Below are positions 42,954 to 52,197 of a DNA stretch of 64,000 nt, piece by piece. Both the position numbers and the translations under genes were made by a program. Source of the stretch: Paenibacillus graminis. GTDB taxonomy: Bacteria; Bacillota; Bacilli; Paenibacillales; Paenibacillaceae. The notes under the pieces were generated by a model. The model was given only the letters and a program-made list of their open reading frames with translations, was not told the DNA's origin and searched no databases. Location: positions 3,410,001 through 3,474,000 of the forward strand of contig NZ_CP009287.1 in assembly GCF_000758705.1 (NCBI RefSeq). The letters are read 5' to 3'. How positions within the stretch are numbered: position 1 is the stretch's first letter; the number at the start of each line of letters is the position of its first letter.

Positions 42954-43793
42954 ATGATTTTTGACTCTCACACTCATTTATTTGGACCGGGCATGGTGGC
43001 GGGGCCGACGGATGCCGCGATCAAACGCGCATGGGGCCCGGATATGAATATTGAAGCCACACCAGAGCAGCACAGGCGCAACCTGGAAGGCTTCTCGGGG
43101 GCAATTGTGCTGGCGATGGCGGCACATGCCACAGGGCTGGTGGTGCCAAATGAATATGTAGCGGAATACTGCCGTACTGACCCTGGCCGGCTGTTCGGTT
43201 TTGCCAGCGTTGATCCGAATGATCTGGACTGTGTAGGCAAGTTGGAGACAGCTGTCCTTGAGCTGGGGTTAAAAGGATTGAAGCTGGCGCCGATCTACCA
43301 GAACTTTTATCCGGACGCCCCCAAGCATATGGCCCTCTATGCCAAAGCAGAGCAGCTGAACGTACCCATCCTGTGGCATCAGGGAACTTCGTTTGTCTCG
43401 GAGGGGTATTTGGATGCTTCCCGTCCGGCGATGCTTGATCCGATAGCCAGGGCTTTTCCGCAGCTGAAAATGATAGTGGCCCATATGGGCCATCCCTGGG
43501 TGGATGAGTGCATCTCGCTGGTGCGCAAGCATCCCGGTATGTACATGGATGTGTCTGCGCTCGGCAGCCGGCCGTGGCAATTCTATAATGCGCTAGTTTC
43601 CGCTGCGGAATACGGAGTTCAGGACAAGCTGCTGTTTGGTTCGGATTATCCGTTTTTTGGTACGCAGCAGATGCTGGATGCCCTCTACAGAATAAACGAT
43701 CTGGTAGAGGGTACGAAGCTGCCGCGTGTGCCGGAGGACTTCATAGAAGCAATTATTCACCGGCCAACGCCGGAAATCCTTGGACTGGTCTAA
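42954..43793 (+). CDS. Amidohydrolase family protein (COG2159 type)
   Basis: The 279-residue TIM-barrel metal enzyme has the H-x-H in DSHTHLFGPG at residues 4-8, a further His in PILWHQGTSF, the His pair in MIVAHMGHPW and the Asp in LLFGSDYPFF. This is the ACMSD-like amidohydrolase layout, with members that act as lactonases (for example on rhamnono- or fucono-lactone), hydratases and decarboxylases. In this operon lactone opening between the dehydrogenases and the dehydratase is the best guess. GGAGGAG lies 9 bases before ATG 42954. Confidence 0.9.
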   Translation: MIFDSHTHLFGPGMVAGPTDAAIKRAWGPDMNIEATPEQHRRNLEGFSGAIVLAMAAHATGLVVPNEYVAEYCRTDPGRLFGFASVDPNDLDCVGKLETAVLELGLKGLKLAPIYQNFYPDAPKHMALYAKAEQLNVPILWHQGTSFVSEGYLDASRPAMLDPIARAFPQLKMIVAHMGHPWVDECISLVRKHPGMYMDVSALGSRPWQFYNALVSAAEYGVQDKLLFGSDYPFFGTQQMLDALYRINDLVEGTKLPRVPEDFIEAIIHRPTPEILGLV

Positions 43794-43834
43794 GTGGTTC
43801 AGTATCTGGCAGGAAGCAAAAAGGAGATGGGGGC

Positions 43835-45607
43835 ATGGAGGAACGTTCGGGAATCAGCGGGGAGGGCAAGGCCGGGAGCGGAGCTGCCGGACGCAGGCTG
43901 AGAAGTGAATCATATTTCCAGGAAAAAGATCTGTGGGGCTTCATTCACCGTTCGTTTACAAAGTCGATGGGGTATACGGAGGAGGATCTGCGCAAGCCGG
44001 TTATCGGCATCTGCAATACCTTCAGTGAGCTGAACAAGTGCCACTCGCATTTTAATGAGCTGGCGGATTATGTGAAGCGTGGAGTCTGGCAGGCCGGAGG
44101 AGTGCCGATGGAATTCCCGACGATTTCGATTGGCGAGCCTTACGTCAAGCCGACGACGATGCTGCTGCGGAACCTGATGGCCATGGATACGGAGGAAATG
44201 ATGAAGGGCCATCCCATTGACGGGGTGGTGCTGCTCGGCGGCTGCGACAAAACGGTGCCCGCCCAGCTCATGGCCGCGGCCAGTGTGAACATTCCGGCCA
44301 TTGTACTGACGGGCGGGCCGATGCTGAACGGCCGTCTGGGCGGACGCAGCCTGGGCGCCTGCACCGACTGTTACGGCTTTACGCTGGAGCATAAAGCGGG
44401 AAATATCACGGACGGGGAGCTGGCGGTGGCGGAGGACGCCATCTGCCGCAGCGACGGGCACTGCATGGTGATGGGCACGGCCAGCACCATGGCCTCCATT
44501 GCCGAAGCCCTTGGCATGGCGCTTCCGGGGGGCGCGGCGATCCCCGCGCCGGACAGCCGCCGCAGGCATCTCTCCGAGCGGACCGGCAAGCAGATTGTGG
44601 AGCTGGTGCGGCGGGATATCCGCCCGCGCGACATCATGACCGCCGAGGCGGTGGAGAACGCCATCACGGTCACGATGGCCAGCGGCGGCTCGACGAATGC
44701 CATTATCCATCTTATAGCTATCTCTCAGCGGCTGGGGCGGAAGCTGCCGCTGGAGACGTTCGACGCGATCAGCCGCCGGACGCCGTTCATTCTGAATCTG
44801 CGGCCTTCGGGCAAATATCAGATGGAGGAATATTGTGAGGCAGGCGGCGTGCCTGCGCTGATGAAAGAGCTGGAGCCGCTGCTGCACGGCGGCTGTCTGA
44901 CCGTAACCGGCAGGACGGTTACGGAGAATCTGGTCCAGGCGGCTACCCTGGACCGGGATGTGATCCGCAGCGTAGCGGAGCCGCTGGAGAGCCAGGGCGG
45001 ATTTGCCGTGCTGCGCGGCAATCTGGCCCCGGACGGCGCGCTGATTAAGCAGACGGCGGTATCCGCGCATTTGAAGCAGCACACCGGACGCGCGGTGGTG
45101 TTCGAGAGCCCGGCGGACCTCCTGCTGCGGATCGACGACCCGGAGCTGGAGGTCGATGAGCACAGTGTGCTGGTGCTCAAGAATGCAGGGCCCAAAGGCG
45201 CGCCTGCGATGCCGGAAATCGGGCAAATCCCGATTCCGCAAAAGCTGCTGGTGCGCGGGATAAGGGATATGGTCCGCATCTCCGACGCGCGGATCAGCGG
45301 CACTTCCTACGGCGCCCTGATCGTACATGCGGCGCCGGAGGCAGCCGTTGGCGGAACACTGGCGCTTGTACAGGACGGCGATGAAATCGAGCTGGATATT
45401 GCCGCAAGAAAGCTGGTCCTCAAGGTACCGGACGGGGAGCTGGCCCGGCGGCGCGCTTTATGGAAGGCACCGGAGCCTCATTACGACAGAGGCTACGGCT
45501 TACTGTTTCATATGCGGGTGCTGCAGGCGAACCTGGGCTGCGATTTTGACTTTTTGCTCCCGGCAGAGCTTCGCCGGGAGCTGCTGGACGGACCCGAAGC
45601 ACTATAA
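43835..45607 (+). CDS. IlvD/Edd family dehydratase, probable sugar-acid dehydratase
   Basis: The 590-residue protein has the Fe-S cluster cysteines in [30 protein letters not shown] and [15 protein letters not shown], and the later conserved [14 protein letters not shown] [14 protein letters not shown]. Alongside IlvD and Edd the family contains xylonate, arabinonate and other aldonate dehydratases. The neighbours favour a sugar-acid role over valine/isoleucine synthesis. The first 25 residues are a Gly/Ser-rich, poorly conserved tail; ATG 43835 has GGAGAT upstream. A run of GC-rich codons distinguishes part of this gene from its neighbours. Confidence 0.93.
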   Translation: MEERSGISGEGKAGSGAAGRRLRSESYFQEKDLWGFIHRSFTKSMGYTEEDLRKPVIGICNTFSELNKCHSHFNELADYVKRGVWQAGGVPMEFPTISIGEPYVKPTTMLLRNLMAMDTEEMMKGHPIDGVVLLGGCDKTVPAQLMAAASVNIPAIVLTGGPMLNGRLGGRSLGACTDCYGFTLEHKAGNITDGELAVAEDAICRSDGHCMVMGTASTMASIAEALGMALPGGAAIPAPDSRRRHLSERTGKQIVELVRRDIRPRDIMTAEAVENAITVTMASGGSTNAIIHLIAISQRLGRKLPLETFDAISRRTPFILNLRPSGKYQMEEYCEAGGVPALMKELEPLLHGGCLTVTGRTVTENLVQAATLDRDVIRSVAEPLESQGGFAVLRGNLAPDGALIKQTAVSAHLKQHTGRAVVFESPADLLLRIDDPELEVDEHSVLVLKNAGPKGAPAMPEIGQIPIPQKLLVRGIRDMVRISDARISGTSYGALIVHAAPEAAVGGTLALVQDGDEIELDIAARKLVLKVPDGELARRRALWKAPEPHYDRGYGLLFHMRVLQANLGCDFDFLLPAELRRELLDGPEAL

Positions 45608-45686
45608 GGCGGAGGAAGGCCTGTCTGGAAGAGATTCAAAGAACTGTAGAAATTATTAATTTGGCCAACCGAAAGGAGAAATCTCT

Positions 45687-46727
45687 ATGCAAACCGTAAT
45701 GCAGGCTGCGATCACATCCGTTCAGGAACTGGAAGACCGGCTGGCCCGTCCGTCTGCCGCCCTGCTGGAGGAGCTCGCCAGGGTCGAAGGAGATATTATG
45801 CTGCTCGGAGTAGGCGGCAAAATGGGGCCGAGCCTGGCCCGGCTGGCGGTAAATGCGGTCCGGGAGGCTGGCTTGGACAAGAAGGTGATCGGCGTTTCCC
45901 GCTTCTCGAACGATGCCTTGAAGCAGGAACTGCTGGAAGCCGGTGTGGAGATTATCTCTGCGGATTTGTCTGACGACAGCGCGCTGCAGGCACTCCCTGA
46001 AACGAAAAATATCCTCTACATGGCCGGCAATAAATTCGGCACAACGGGGAATGAGCATTTCACATGGATGATGAACGCCTACCTGCCGGGGCGCGTCGCG
46101 GAACGTTTCCGCAATTCGCGGATTGTAGTGTTTTCCACAGGCAATGTCTACCCGCTCACCCCAGTTGGCCAAGGCGGTGCAACGGAGCAAATGTCTCCGA
46201 ATGCGAACGGGGAGTATGGGCAGTCCTGTCTGGGCCGTGAACGGATCTTCGAGCATTTCTCCCATAAGAATGGTACCCCGATGTTCATCTACCGGCTGAA
46301 TTATGCCATAGACCTGCGTTATGGCGTTTTGCTTGAGCTTGCAAGATCCGTTAAAGAGCAGCGGCCGATCGATATCACTATGGGGCACGCCAATGTTATT
46401 TGGCAGGGGGATGCCAACGAGCTGGCCCTGCGTGCGCTGCTCCGCTGCAGCTCGCCACCGAATGTCATGAACATTACCGGACCGGAGACGATATCGCTGC
46501 GCTGGGCTGCAGCGGAAATCGGCCGCAGGCTGGGTGTGGAGCCGGTCTTCACGGGTGAAGAAGCGCCTAATGCCCTGTTAAGCAAAGCTTCCAAAGCGGC
46601 AGCTGCCTTCGGGTATCCGCAGGTAGCACTCGCCCAGATGATCGATTGGGTGGCCGAGTGGGTTCGTCTGGACGGTGCGACCTGGAACAAGCCGACGCAT
46701 TTTCAGGAACGGGAGGGCAACTATTAA
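45687..46727 (+). CDS. NAD-dependent epimerase/dehydratase (extended SDR)
   Basis: This 346-residue extended SDR starts with a non-standard leader of about 25 residues and then IMLLGVGGKMGPSLARLAVN, a GxGGxxG dinucleotide loop. The usual Y-x-x-x-K is not clear: GEYGQSCLGRERIFEHF carries Tyr followed by Arg rather than Lys at the expected position. It may act as a dehydrogenase or epimerase with altered chemistry. AAAGGAGAAA is upstream. It overlaps the next gene by one base (TAATG), so the two are coupled. Confidence 0.85.
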   Translation: MQTVMQAAITSVQELEDRLARPSAALLEELARVEGDIMLLGVGGKMGPSLARLAVNAVREAGLDKKVIGVSRFSNDALKQELLEAGVEIISADLSDDSALQALPETKNILYMAGNKFGTTGNEHFTWMMNAYLPGRVAERFRNSRIVVFSTGNVYPLTPVGQGGATEQMSPNANGEYGQSCLGRERIFEHFSHKNGTPMFIYRLNYAIDLRYGVLLELARSVKEQRPIDITMGHANVIWQGDANELALRALLRCSSPPNVMNITGPETISLRWAAAEIGRRLGVEPVFTGEEAPNALLSKASKAAAAFGYPQVALAQMIDWVAEWVRLDGATWNKPTHFQEREGNY

Positions 46728-47797
46728 TGGGAGCGGCAAGAAAACCTTTAACGCCGGAGCTGTATGAAGCGCTGCATGAAGGTCTGGCGATTCCGGCACA
46801 TCCTCTGGCCCTGACGGCCGAGCGCAAGCTGGATGAACGCCGTCAGCGGGCTTTGACCCGTTACTATTTAGCCTCGGGGGCAGGCGGAATTGCTGTGGCG
46901 GTGCATTCTACGCAATTCGAAATCCGCAATCCGGAGATCGGTCTGCTGGAGCCGGTGCTCAGGCTGGCGGCGGAAGAAGTGGAGCATGCAAATCTGGACC
47001 GGCCTTTTCTGAAGGTCGCCGGCATATGCGGCGGTATGGAGCAGACTGTGCTGGAAGCGCAGCTCGCTGCAAGTCTGGGCTACGAAGCAGGACTGCTAAG
47101 TATGGGCGGACTGCAGGATTGGAGCGAAGAGGAACTGCTGGAACGCACACACAGAGTCGCTGATGTGATTCCTGTATTCGGGTTTTATCTGCAGCCATCC
47201 GTCGGCGGCCGGATCTTAAGCTTTGACTTTTGGCGGAGATTTGCGGAAATTGAAGGGGTTATTGCCATCAAAATGGCACCGTTCAACCGTTATCAGAGCC
47301 TAGATGTGGTCAGAGCCGTGATGGAATCCAGCCGCTGCGGGGAAATTGCGCTCTACACGGGCAACGATGATAATATTGTTACGGATTTGCTCACCACTTA
47401 CCGCTTTAAGGTGAATGGCGAGCCGGTGGAGAAAAAAATCGTCGGCGGGCTACTCGGCCACTGGGCAGTCTGGACCAGCAAAGCGGTTCAGCTTCTAAAC
47501 GAGATCAAAAAAATCCGCAGCGATGCCTCTCTGGCGGCCAGCTGGCTGACCCTTGGCATTGAAGTGACGGACAGCAATGCGGCGCTGTTTGATCCGGCCC
47601 ATCAGTTTCATGGCTGCATCCCGGGCATTCATGAGGCACTGCGCCGGCAGGGGCTGCTTGAAGGCTTGTGGTGCCTGAATCCGGAGGAGCAGCTTTCACC
47701 CGGCCAGCTGGAAGAGATCAGCAGAGTGAGCCGGGATTATCCTCATCTTGTGGATAATGATTTCGTGGCAGCCCATTTGCAGGACTGGCTCCGGTAA
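46727..47797 (+). CDS. Dihydrodipicolinate synthase (DapA/NAL) family protein
   Basis: This 356-residue DHDPS/N-acetylneuraminate-lyase-family TIM barrel has predicted Schiff-base Lys in VIAIKMAPFNRYQS and a G-x-x-G-E-like region at residues 45-60 (YLASGAGGIAVAVHST). It is longer than the usual 290-310 residues, with extra C-terminal helices. Members cleave or form C-C bonds with pyruvate; several act on 2-keto-3-deoxy-sugar acids. It is placed last in the operon, as expected for the terminal aldolase. The reading frame is open from 46646, but the ATG at 46727 within TAATG is the natural start. Confidence 0.87.
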   Translation: MGAARKPLTPELYEALHEGLAIPAHPLALTAERKLDERRQRALTRYYLASGAGGIAVAVHSTQFEIRNPEIGLLEPVLRLAAEEVEHANLDRPFLKVAGICGGMEQTVLEAQLAASLGYEAGLLSMGGLQDWSEEELLERTHRVADVIPVFGFYLQPSVGGRILSFDFWRRFAEIEGVIAIKMAPFNRYQSLDVVRAVMESSRCGEIALYTGNDDNIVTDLLTTYRFKVNGEPVEKKIVGGLLGHWAVWTSKAVQLLNEIKKIRSDASLAASWLTLGIEVTDSNAALFDPAHQFHGCIPGIHEALRRQGLLEGLWCLNPEEQLSPGQLEEISRVSRDYPHLVDNDFVAAHLQDWLR

Positions 47798-47830
47798 AAG
47801 GGAGTGCCCAATGCAGCCGGACTCAAATTA

Positions 47831-47883
47831 GCACAGAATCTCTGATGAGCCCGGATGGGCTGCAAAGATTCTGTGCTTTTTTG
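47831..47883 (+). terminator. Intrinsic terminator of the sugar-acid island
   Basis: AGCACAGAATCT pairs perfectly with AGATTCTGTGCT, with a partly paired GAGCCCGGATGGGC loop, and is followed by TTTTTTG. Confidence 0.88.
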
Positions 47884-48086
47884 ATAAATATGACTGTGTA
47901 TTTAAGTATCCTTCTGTTGTTCAAAAGGTTAGCCCCTTTTAAAAAAACATCAAATTATTATCTGTTGTTTAAGCGGCTTATCGCTTAATCTGCCGATTGT
48001 AATCATATGAATACCGTTCTATTATCATATCGAACAGATGTTGTTTAGGCAACCTGTGACTAATTTGTTGAAAAGGAAGGATCATA

Positions 48087-48209
48087 TTGAACATAAAACA
48101 AAACCGGCTTTTGATATTTGGCGCCGGCGTAATTGGCAGTGTATACTGGTCTAAAGAAAGAACGGTTAATCTATATTTTGAAAAAATCAGCAACGATATA
48201 AATGGTTAA
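48087..48209 (+). pseudogene. Stub of a ketopantoate-reductase-like (PanE/ApbA) gene
   Basis: After AAGGAAGG, TTG 48087 opens a 40-codon frame: NIKQNRLLIFGAGVIGSVY followed by WSKERTVNLYF and a TAA at 48207-48209. The Rossmann start ILIFGAGVIGS-Y is the N-terminal motif of 2-dehydropantoate 2-reductase. After about 20 residues the similarity ends, so over 85% of the gene is missing. This is a deletion remnant; it has no intact partner nearby. The rest of 47884-48247 holds no convincing gene. Confidence 0.5.
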
Positions 48210-48247
48210 ACCACAGATAATCAGTTAAACGGCAAACGTAAAACATA

Positions 48248-48326
48248 GAGCAGCGCTCCTCCAATAACAGGAGGAGGCTGCTCTATTGACTTTTATGCTT
48301 TTGAAATTAAAGGTGGCCTGTCTCCG
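48248..48326. repeat. 80-bp intergenic repeat, copy 2
   Basis: It starts GAGCAGCGCTCCTCC, pairs with GGAGGAGGCTGCTC, and continues to CCTGTCTCCG, matching copy 1 at 17804-17883 with three substitutions in the last 42 bases. It lies about 50 bases past the end of the CGTase gene. Confidence 0.8.
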
Positions 48327-48356
48327 CTCGTAGAAAATCTACTTCTGGGACAGCCT
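48315..48356 (-). terminator. Probable terminator of the CGTase gene
   Basis: GGCTGTCCC and GAGACAGGCC pair around a second stem GTAGA/TCTAC, 20 bases beyond the CGTase stop codon. The T-tract on the minus strand is weak (CCTTTAATTT), so confidence is moderate. It overlaps the end of the repeat. Confidence 0.5.
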
Positions 48357-48375
48357 CTGTTTCATTAACAACGTT

Positions 48376-50520
48376 TTAGTTCTGCCAGTCAACTGTCACC
48401 GTGCCTACGCCGCTGGTTGGGGATGTATACGTATGGTTGCTGCCGCCTTCCCAGGTTACGGTGGTGCCGTTCGATTTGATTAGCTTGAACTGCAGAGGCG
48501 TACCAGCCGGTACACTGACATCGTAGTACCATGTCGGGTAGGTTTCTTCAACTACGTTGTACATAGGACCGATCGCATCAGAAGCGCTCCATGCACCCAG
48601 CTCGGCTACATTGCCGACCAGATACACGCTTGATCCTAGGCTTGTGGTCGCGTTGTTGACTTTAAAGCGTACGGTGACCTGATCAGCAGTCAATACATTG
48701 AAATTGCTGAATGCATTGCTTGTTGTACTGGAAGCTGTGGTTACTTTTACTGTTGTCTTGCCGGCAGCAACATTTGGAATTTTTACTTTGATCTCGGAAT
48801 CTTCCCAGCTCACAATGTTTGAACCGGTGACAGCGGTAGTTCCGAAATACACTGTTCCCGCACTGCTGCCAAAGCCCTGTCCGTCAATCGTTACTGTGTT
48901 GCCCGGTTTGCCCATCGTCGGTCCGACATTTGCAACGGACGGTGTTGATGCAGGAGCTGTAGACTGCCAAACCGCCGTTCCTCCGGCTGCAAGCGTGAAG
49001 TTGGTGACGGCACCGCCGCTGCCGACGGAAATTGAGTTGCCATTTAATAATCCGCCCAACACATCTGTGTAGTTGCCTGCAGGCAGCGAAGATAACAGAC
49101 TCGTAATCGGATACGGTGTGGATGTATTGCGGTTGATGGCTACAAGAGCGACGCTGTTGCCGAATTTACGTTCATAAATATACACATCGTTGTTGACCCA
49201 GCGCTGTGTGGTCGTGCCGTAAGCAATTGCAGGATTGGACTTGCGCAGCGGAGCCAGAGCTTTGATCAGCTTGTAAGCAGTTGTGTTGGTATTAAATCCT
49301 GTCATCATTGCCCGGTTATACGGATCGCCGACGCCGGTCATGTACTGCTCGGTACCATAATAAATGGCCGGTACACCCCGCGAAGTAAGTGTGAGCGCCA
49401 AGGCCTGCTCCGTCGGTCGTGTGCTGGAGCCGGCTGCCTGGAAGCGGTCCATATCATGATTGTCGATGAAGGTAACCATATTATGAATGTAATTATAGCT
49501 GGAGGCAGTAGATTCCAGCACAGAGTTGAGATCAGTCATCGTTTCCGATTTGTCCTTGAATACTTCGCGGACTTCCTGGGCATAAGCGAAGTCAAGCAGG
49601 TTCATTCCACTGCTGTTGGCAAATTTGACATTGTCCGGGCTGGTTTCGTCTGGGCCGAGGAACCATTCACCGAAGGTGAAAACCGGATGATTGCCGCTGT
49701 ACATGGAAGAGGCCAGGCTTTTTTGCCAGCCGAAGGGCATATGTTTCACCGCATCGAACCGGATGCCATCCACACCCAGGTCAAGCCAAAGCCCAATGGC
49801 TTCTTTGAAATATTTGTCAATCGTGTTGTTATTCTGATTGATGTCCGCCAGATCATACAGATTCCGGTAAATGCCGTCTTCAATGGTGGAAAAATCCGTA
49901 CCTCCTTTGTGATGGAACAAACCTTTGGAGTCATTGGTGTAGTTGCCGAGCAGCGTGCCATTGTCATACAGTGCGCCGTTCTCAGCAAAACTTGGTTGCG
50001 ACGACGAAGCCGGGCTGGTGTGATTGGGAGCAAAGTCGATAACGACTTTGATGTTATTCGCATGTGCTGTGGAGATCAGGTTTTGAAAATCGGTGAAGTT
50101 TCCGAAGGCAGCGTTGGTCTTTTTGAAATCTTTGGGCCAGTAGCCATGATAGGACGTGTTGTTCACACCGGAATAATTAACGACAGAGGTGATGTTCTCC
50201 ACCGGCTGGGAAATCCAGAGCGCAGTAACCCCCATACCGGTCAGGTACCCGTCATTGATTTTATTGATAATTCCCTTCCAGTCGCCGCCGAAATACAGCT
50301 TCATATTGGAATGGTCGCTGCTGAAGGCAGCGCCTGTCGGGTTATTGGACGGATTACCGTCCGAGAACCGGTCGGTCACGATCTGATACATGACATCAGT
50401 ACTGTAATTAACCTTGTTATTTACGCTTGTAGCCGGATCAGCCATTGCCGGCAAAGCGGCACCAAGAACCATGCTTAGTGAAAGCGATAGGACCGCCGCA
50501 ACCTTGGAATGCGATTTCAT
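48376..50520 (-). CDS. Cyclomaltodextrin glucanotransferase (CGTase), GH13
   Basis: The 714-residue secreted enzyme has a signal peptide ending PAMA near residue 27. Domains A/B are the GH13 barrel (about 35-430), with nucleophile Asp256 (GIRFDAVKH), acid/base Glu285 (FTFGEWFLG) and Asp356 ([10 protein letters not shown]). Domain C follows to about 520, then an IPT/TIG domain D and a C-terminal starch-binding CBM20 ([33 protein letters not shown]). The central aromatic residue of CGTases is present as Tyr218 in [12 protein letters not shown], and the five-residue insert of maltogenic amylase is absent, so cyclodextrin formation is likely. It converts starch to cyclodextrins outside the cell. 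A cre-like site lies about 108 bases upstream. Confidence 0.95.
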   Translation of the reverse strand: MKSHSKVAAVLSLSLSMVLGAALPAMADPATSVNNKVNYSTDVMYQIVTDRFSDGNPSNNPTGAAFSSDHSNMKLYFGGDWKGIINKINDGYLTGMGVTALWISQPVENITSVVNYSGVNNTSYHGYWPKDFKKTNAAFGNFTDFQNLISTAHANNIKVVIDFAPNHTSPASSSQPSFAENGALYDNGTLLGNYTNDSKGLFHHKGGTDFSTIEDGIYRNLYDLADINQNNNTIDKYFKEAIGLWLDLGVDGIRFDAVKHMPFGWQKSLASSMYSGNHPVFTFGEWFLGPDETSPDNVKFANSSGMNLLDFAYAQEVREVFKDKSETMTDLNSVLESTASSYNYIHNMVTFIDNHDMDRFQAAGSSTRPTEQALALTLTSRGVPAIYYGTEQYMTGVGDPYNRAMMTGFNTNTTAYKLIKALAPLRKSNPAIAYGTTTQRWVNNDVYIYERKFGNSVALVAINRNTSTPYPITSLLSSLPAGNYTDVLGGLLNGNSISVGSGGAVTNFTLAAGGTAVWQSTAPASTPSVANVGPTMGKPGNTVTIDGQGFGSSAGTVYFGTTAVTGSNIVSWEDSEIKVKIPNVAAGKTTVKVTTASSTTSNAFSNFNVLTADQVTVRFKVNNATTSLGSSVYLVGNVAELGAWSASDAIGPMYNVVEETYPTWYYDVSVPAGTPLQFKLIKSNGTTVTWEGGSNHTYTSPTSGVGTVTVDWQN

Positions 50521-50627
50521 TATTCAACTCTCCCTTCAAATGTCACGCAGATGTTTGAATTGTGAGCCTGCTCAGCTTGCTGGCAAGCGGGTGCGCAACC
50601 GCCGGAGCAAATTTGCAGATTCAGGTT

Positions 50628-50641
50628 TTAAAACGCTTTCA
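50628..50641 (-). promoter_or_regulatory. cre-like catabolite repression site upstream of CGTase
   Basis: The minus strand reads TGAAAGCGTTTTAA, matching the CcpA cre consensus TGWAANCGNTNNCA at all but the penultimate base. It is about 108 bases before the CGTase start codon. CGTase and amylase genes are commonly glucose-repressed. Confidence 0.5.
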
Positions 50642-51106
50642 ACTTGATCGTGCAGCGTCTTCCCGTTAAAGTCTGCCTTATGCAGATTAGAAAAGTGATC
50701 CAAAGACGGATAGCGGCTAACTACGGGTTGTCCATGCCTGCTGCGTAGAATGAGTTGGAATTTATTACATTAAATATAGAGAACCGGTTTCCCTACCAAA
50801 AATAACACTATTAATTAGAACAAGTCAATACCTTAAATGGAAAAAAATGAAGTAATGAGATAGGATATATAATTAGAACTAAAAAAGTAGGAATGGAGTA
50901 ATGCAAGCCAATCCAGAGGCTGGCGCTAATATGAATCTTTTAACTTAGTTAAGAACTAGCAATCTGTTGCACTGTCTGCAGCCGCAGACTAATAAAAACT
51001 CATTCTATTGCACTATGTACATTAGAATTGTCTGGAAAAGCTGGTTTTTACCCCCTCTTCTTGGAAAGAAAACTGGAATTTCAGAGACTTGAATACAAAA
51101 TAGAAC
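50642..51106. other. Non-coding interval between CGTase and the NAD cassette
   Basis: This AT-rich stretch shows no open frame with a ribosome-binding site or recognisable protein similarity and no clear hairpin. It presumably contains the CGTase promoter, which could not be placed. Confidence 0.5.
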
Positions 51107-51177
51107 TTGACTTGTAATGGGGCAATCGTATTATAATAACAATATGATAATAACATAAAGGTAATAACACAGTGTTA
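51107..51177 (+). promoter_or_regulatory. Promoter with three 14-bp-spaced repeats and a palindrome
   Basis: TTGACT (51107-51112) is followed 16 bases later by TATTAT (51129-51134), with TATAAT overlapping at 51132-51137. From the -10 onwards TAATAACA occurs at 51134, 51148 and 51162, exactly 14 bases apart, and the last copy runs into the perfect palindrome TAACACAGTGTTA (51165-51177). This looks like an operator array for a repressor, most simply the NrtR-like protein encoded downstream. Confidence 0.6.
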
Positions 51178-51259
51178 AAAATACACATAGTAAAAACTCA
51201 GTAACAATAACGTCAAGGTGATGATGATTCACAAGAATCTAACCCAAAGGAGATTCCAC

Positions 51260-52165
51260 ATGCCCAAAAAACCGGTCACTGACCGCAATGGCTTAACCGA
51301 AGAACAATTTCTGCAGGGCTATGATGCCGGGATGTATGAACGTCCGTCCGTTACTGTCGATATGCTGATCTTCACGGTGATGGAGCAGGAGCAGGATAAT
51401 TACCGCAAGCTGTCGGAGAAATCATTGCAGCTCCTGATGATCCAGCGCGGGGAACATCCTTATCTTGGTCAATGGGCGCTCCCTGGAGGATTCGTCGGCG
51501 TAGATGAGAGTCTGGAGGACGCCGCTCTCCGGGAGCTGTACAGTGAGACGAATATTAGTAATGTCTATATGGAGCAGCTGTATACCTGGGGAGATGTGGG
51601 CCGTGATCCGCGTATGCGCGTCATCAGCAGCTCATATATGGCGCTGGTTGACCGCAAGACACTTGATGTGCAGGCTGGCGATGATGCTGCAGATGCGGGC
51701 TGGTTCGAGGTCACGTATGATGTGCTGGAATCCGGCCGCAAGGAACTGGAAGAAGGTTATGTAGAGGAGCAACGGATTCGCATCACCTTACAGAAGGAGG
51801 ATACTGTGCTTACCGGCGTGGTCACTATTACCGAAACTGTCCAAGGACATGTCCGGCGTGTCCGGCGGGAGATTGCCGAGAATCACGGCTTCGCCTTTGA
51901 TCACCTGAAGATGGTCCAATATGCGATAGAACGCCTGCGGGGCAAGGTGGAATATACCGATATTATTTTCAATCTGATGCCGCCGCTGTTCACTCTGTCC
52001 GAGCTTCAGCGGGTCTACGAAATTATACTTGGCAGAGAGCTGCTGGCTCCGGCATTCCGCCGCAAAATTGCCGATAGTGTAACTGAAACTGATGAATTCA
52101 CCAAAGACGCGGGCCACCGCCCTTCGAAGCTGTACCGGTACAAAGCAGACAGGGGCTCCCGTTAA
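51260..52165 (+). CDS. NrtR-like Nudix-domain transcriptional regulator
   Basis: The 301-residue protein has a Nudix fold (about 25-165) with GGFVGVDESLEDAALREL and a C-terminal winged helix (about 215-285, PPLFTLSELQRVYEIILGRE then FRRKIADS), the NrtR layout. The Nudix box is degenerate: in REL-Y-S-E-T-N-I the first Glu of the catalytic E-E pair is Ser and the Gly is Asn, so it probably senses rather than hydrolyses ADP-ribose-type ligands. NrtR proteins control NAD metabolism (established). It is longer than usual for the family (about 220-240). The frame goes back to GTG 51218, but AAAGGAG is spaced 7 bases from ATG 51260. NADAR and PARG genes follow. Confidence 0.88.
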   Translation: MPKKPVTDRNGLTEEQFLQGYDAGMYERPSVTVDMLIFTVMEQEQDNYRKLSEKSLQLLMIQRGEHPYLGQWALPGGFVGVDESLEDAALRELYSETNISNVYMEQLYTWGDVGRDPRMRVISSSYMALVDRKTLDVQAGDDAADAGWFEVTYDVLESGRKELEEGYVEEQRIRITLQKEDTVLTGVVTITETVQGHVRRVRREIAENHGFAFDHLKMVQYAIERLRGKVEYTDIIFNLMPPLFTLSELQRVYEIILGRELLAPAFRRKIADSVTETDEFTKDAGHRPSKLYRYKADRGSR

Positions 52166-52197
52166 ATTTCGAATGAAGACAGAACGGAGAGTTTTAT

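Noticed and set aside
43910..45328. 472-codon minus-strand frame opposite the dehydratase
   Set aside because: It is rich in His, Arg, Gln and Ala as expected for the reverse of a GC-rich gene, and the plus strand has the complete IlvD/Edd motifs.
47978..48193. 71-codon minus-strand frame over the panE stub
   Set aside because: The plus strand carries a recognisable Rossmann start with a ribosome-binding site; the reverse frame has no similarity.
49456..50478. 340-codon plus-strand frame opposite the CGTase
   Set aside because: No family similarity or ribosome-binding site, and the CGTase on the minus strand is unambiguous.
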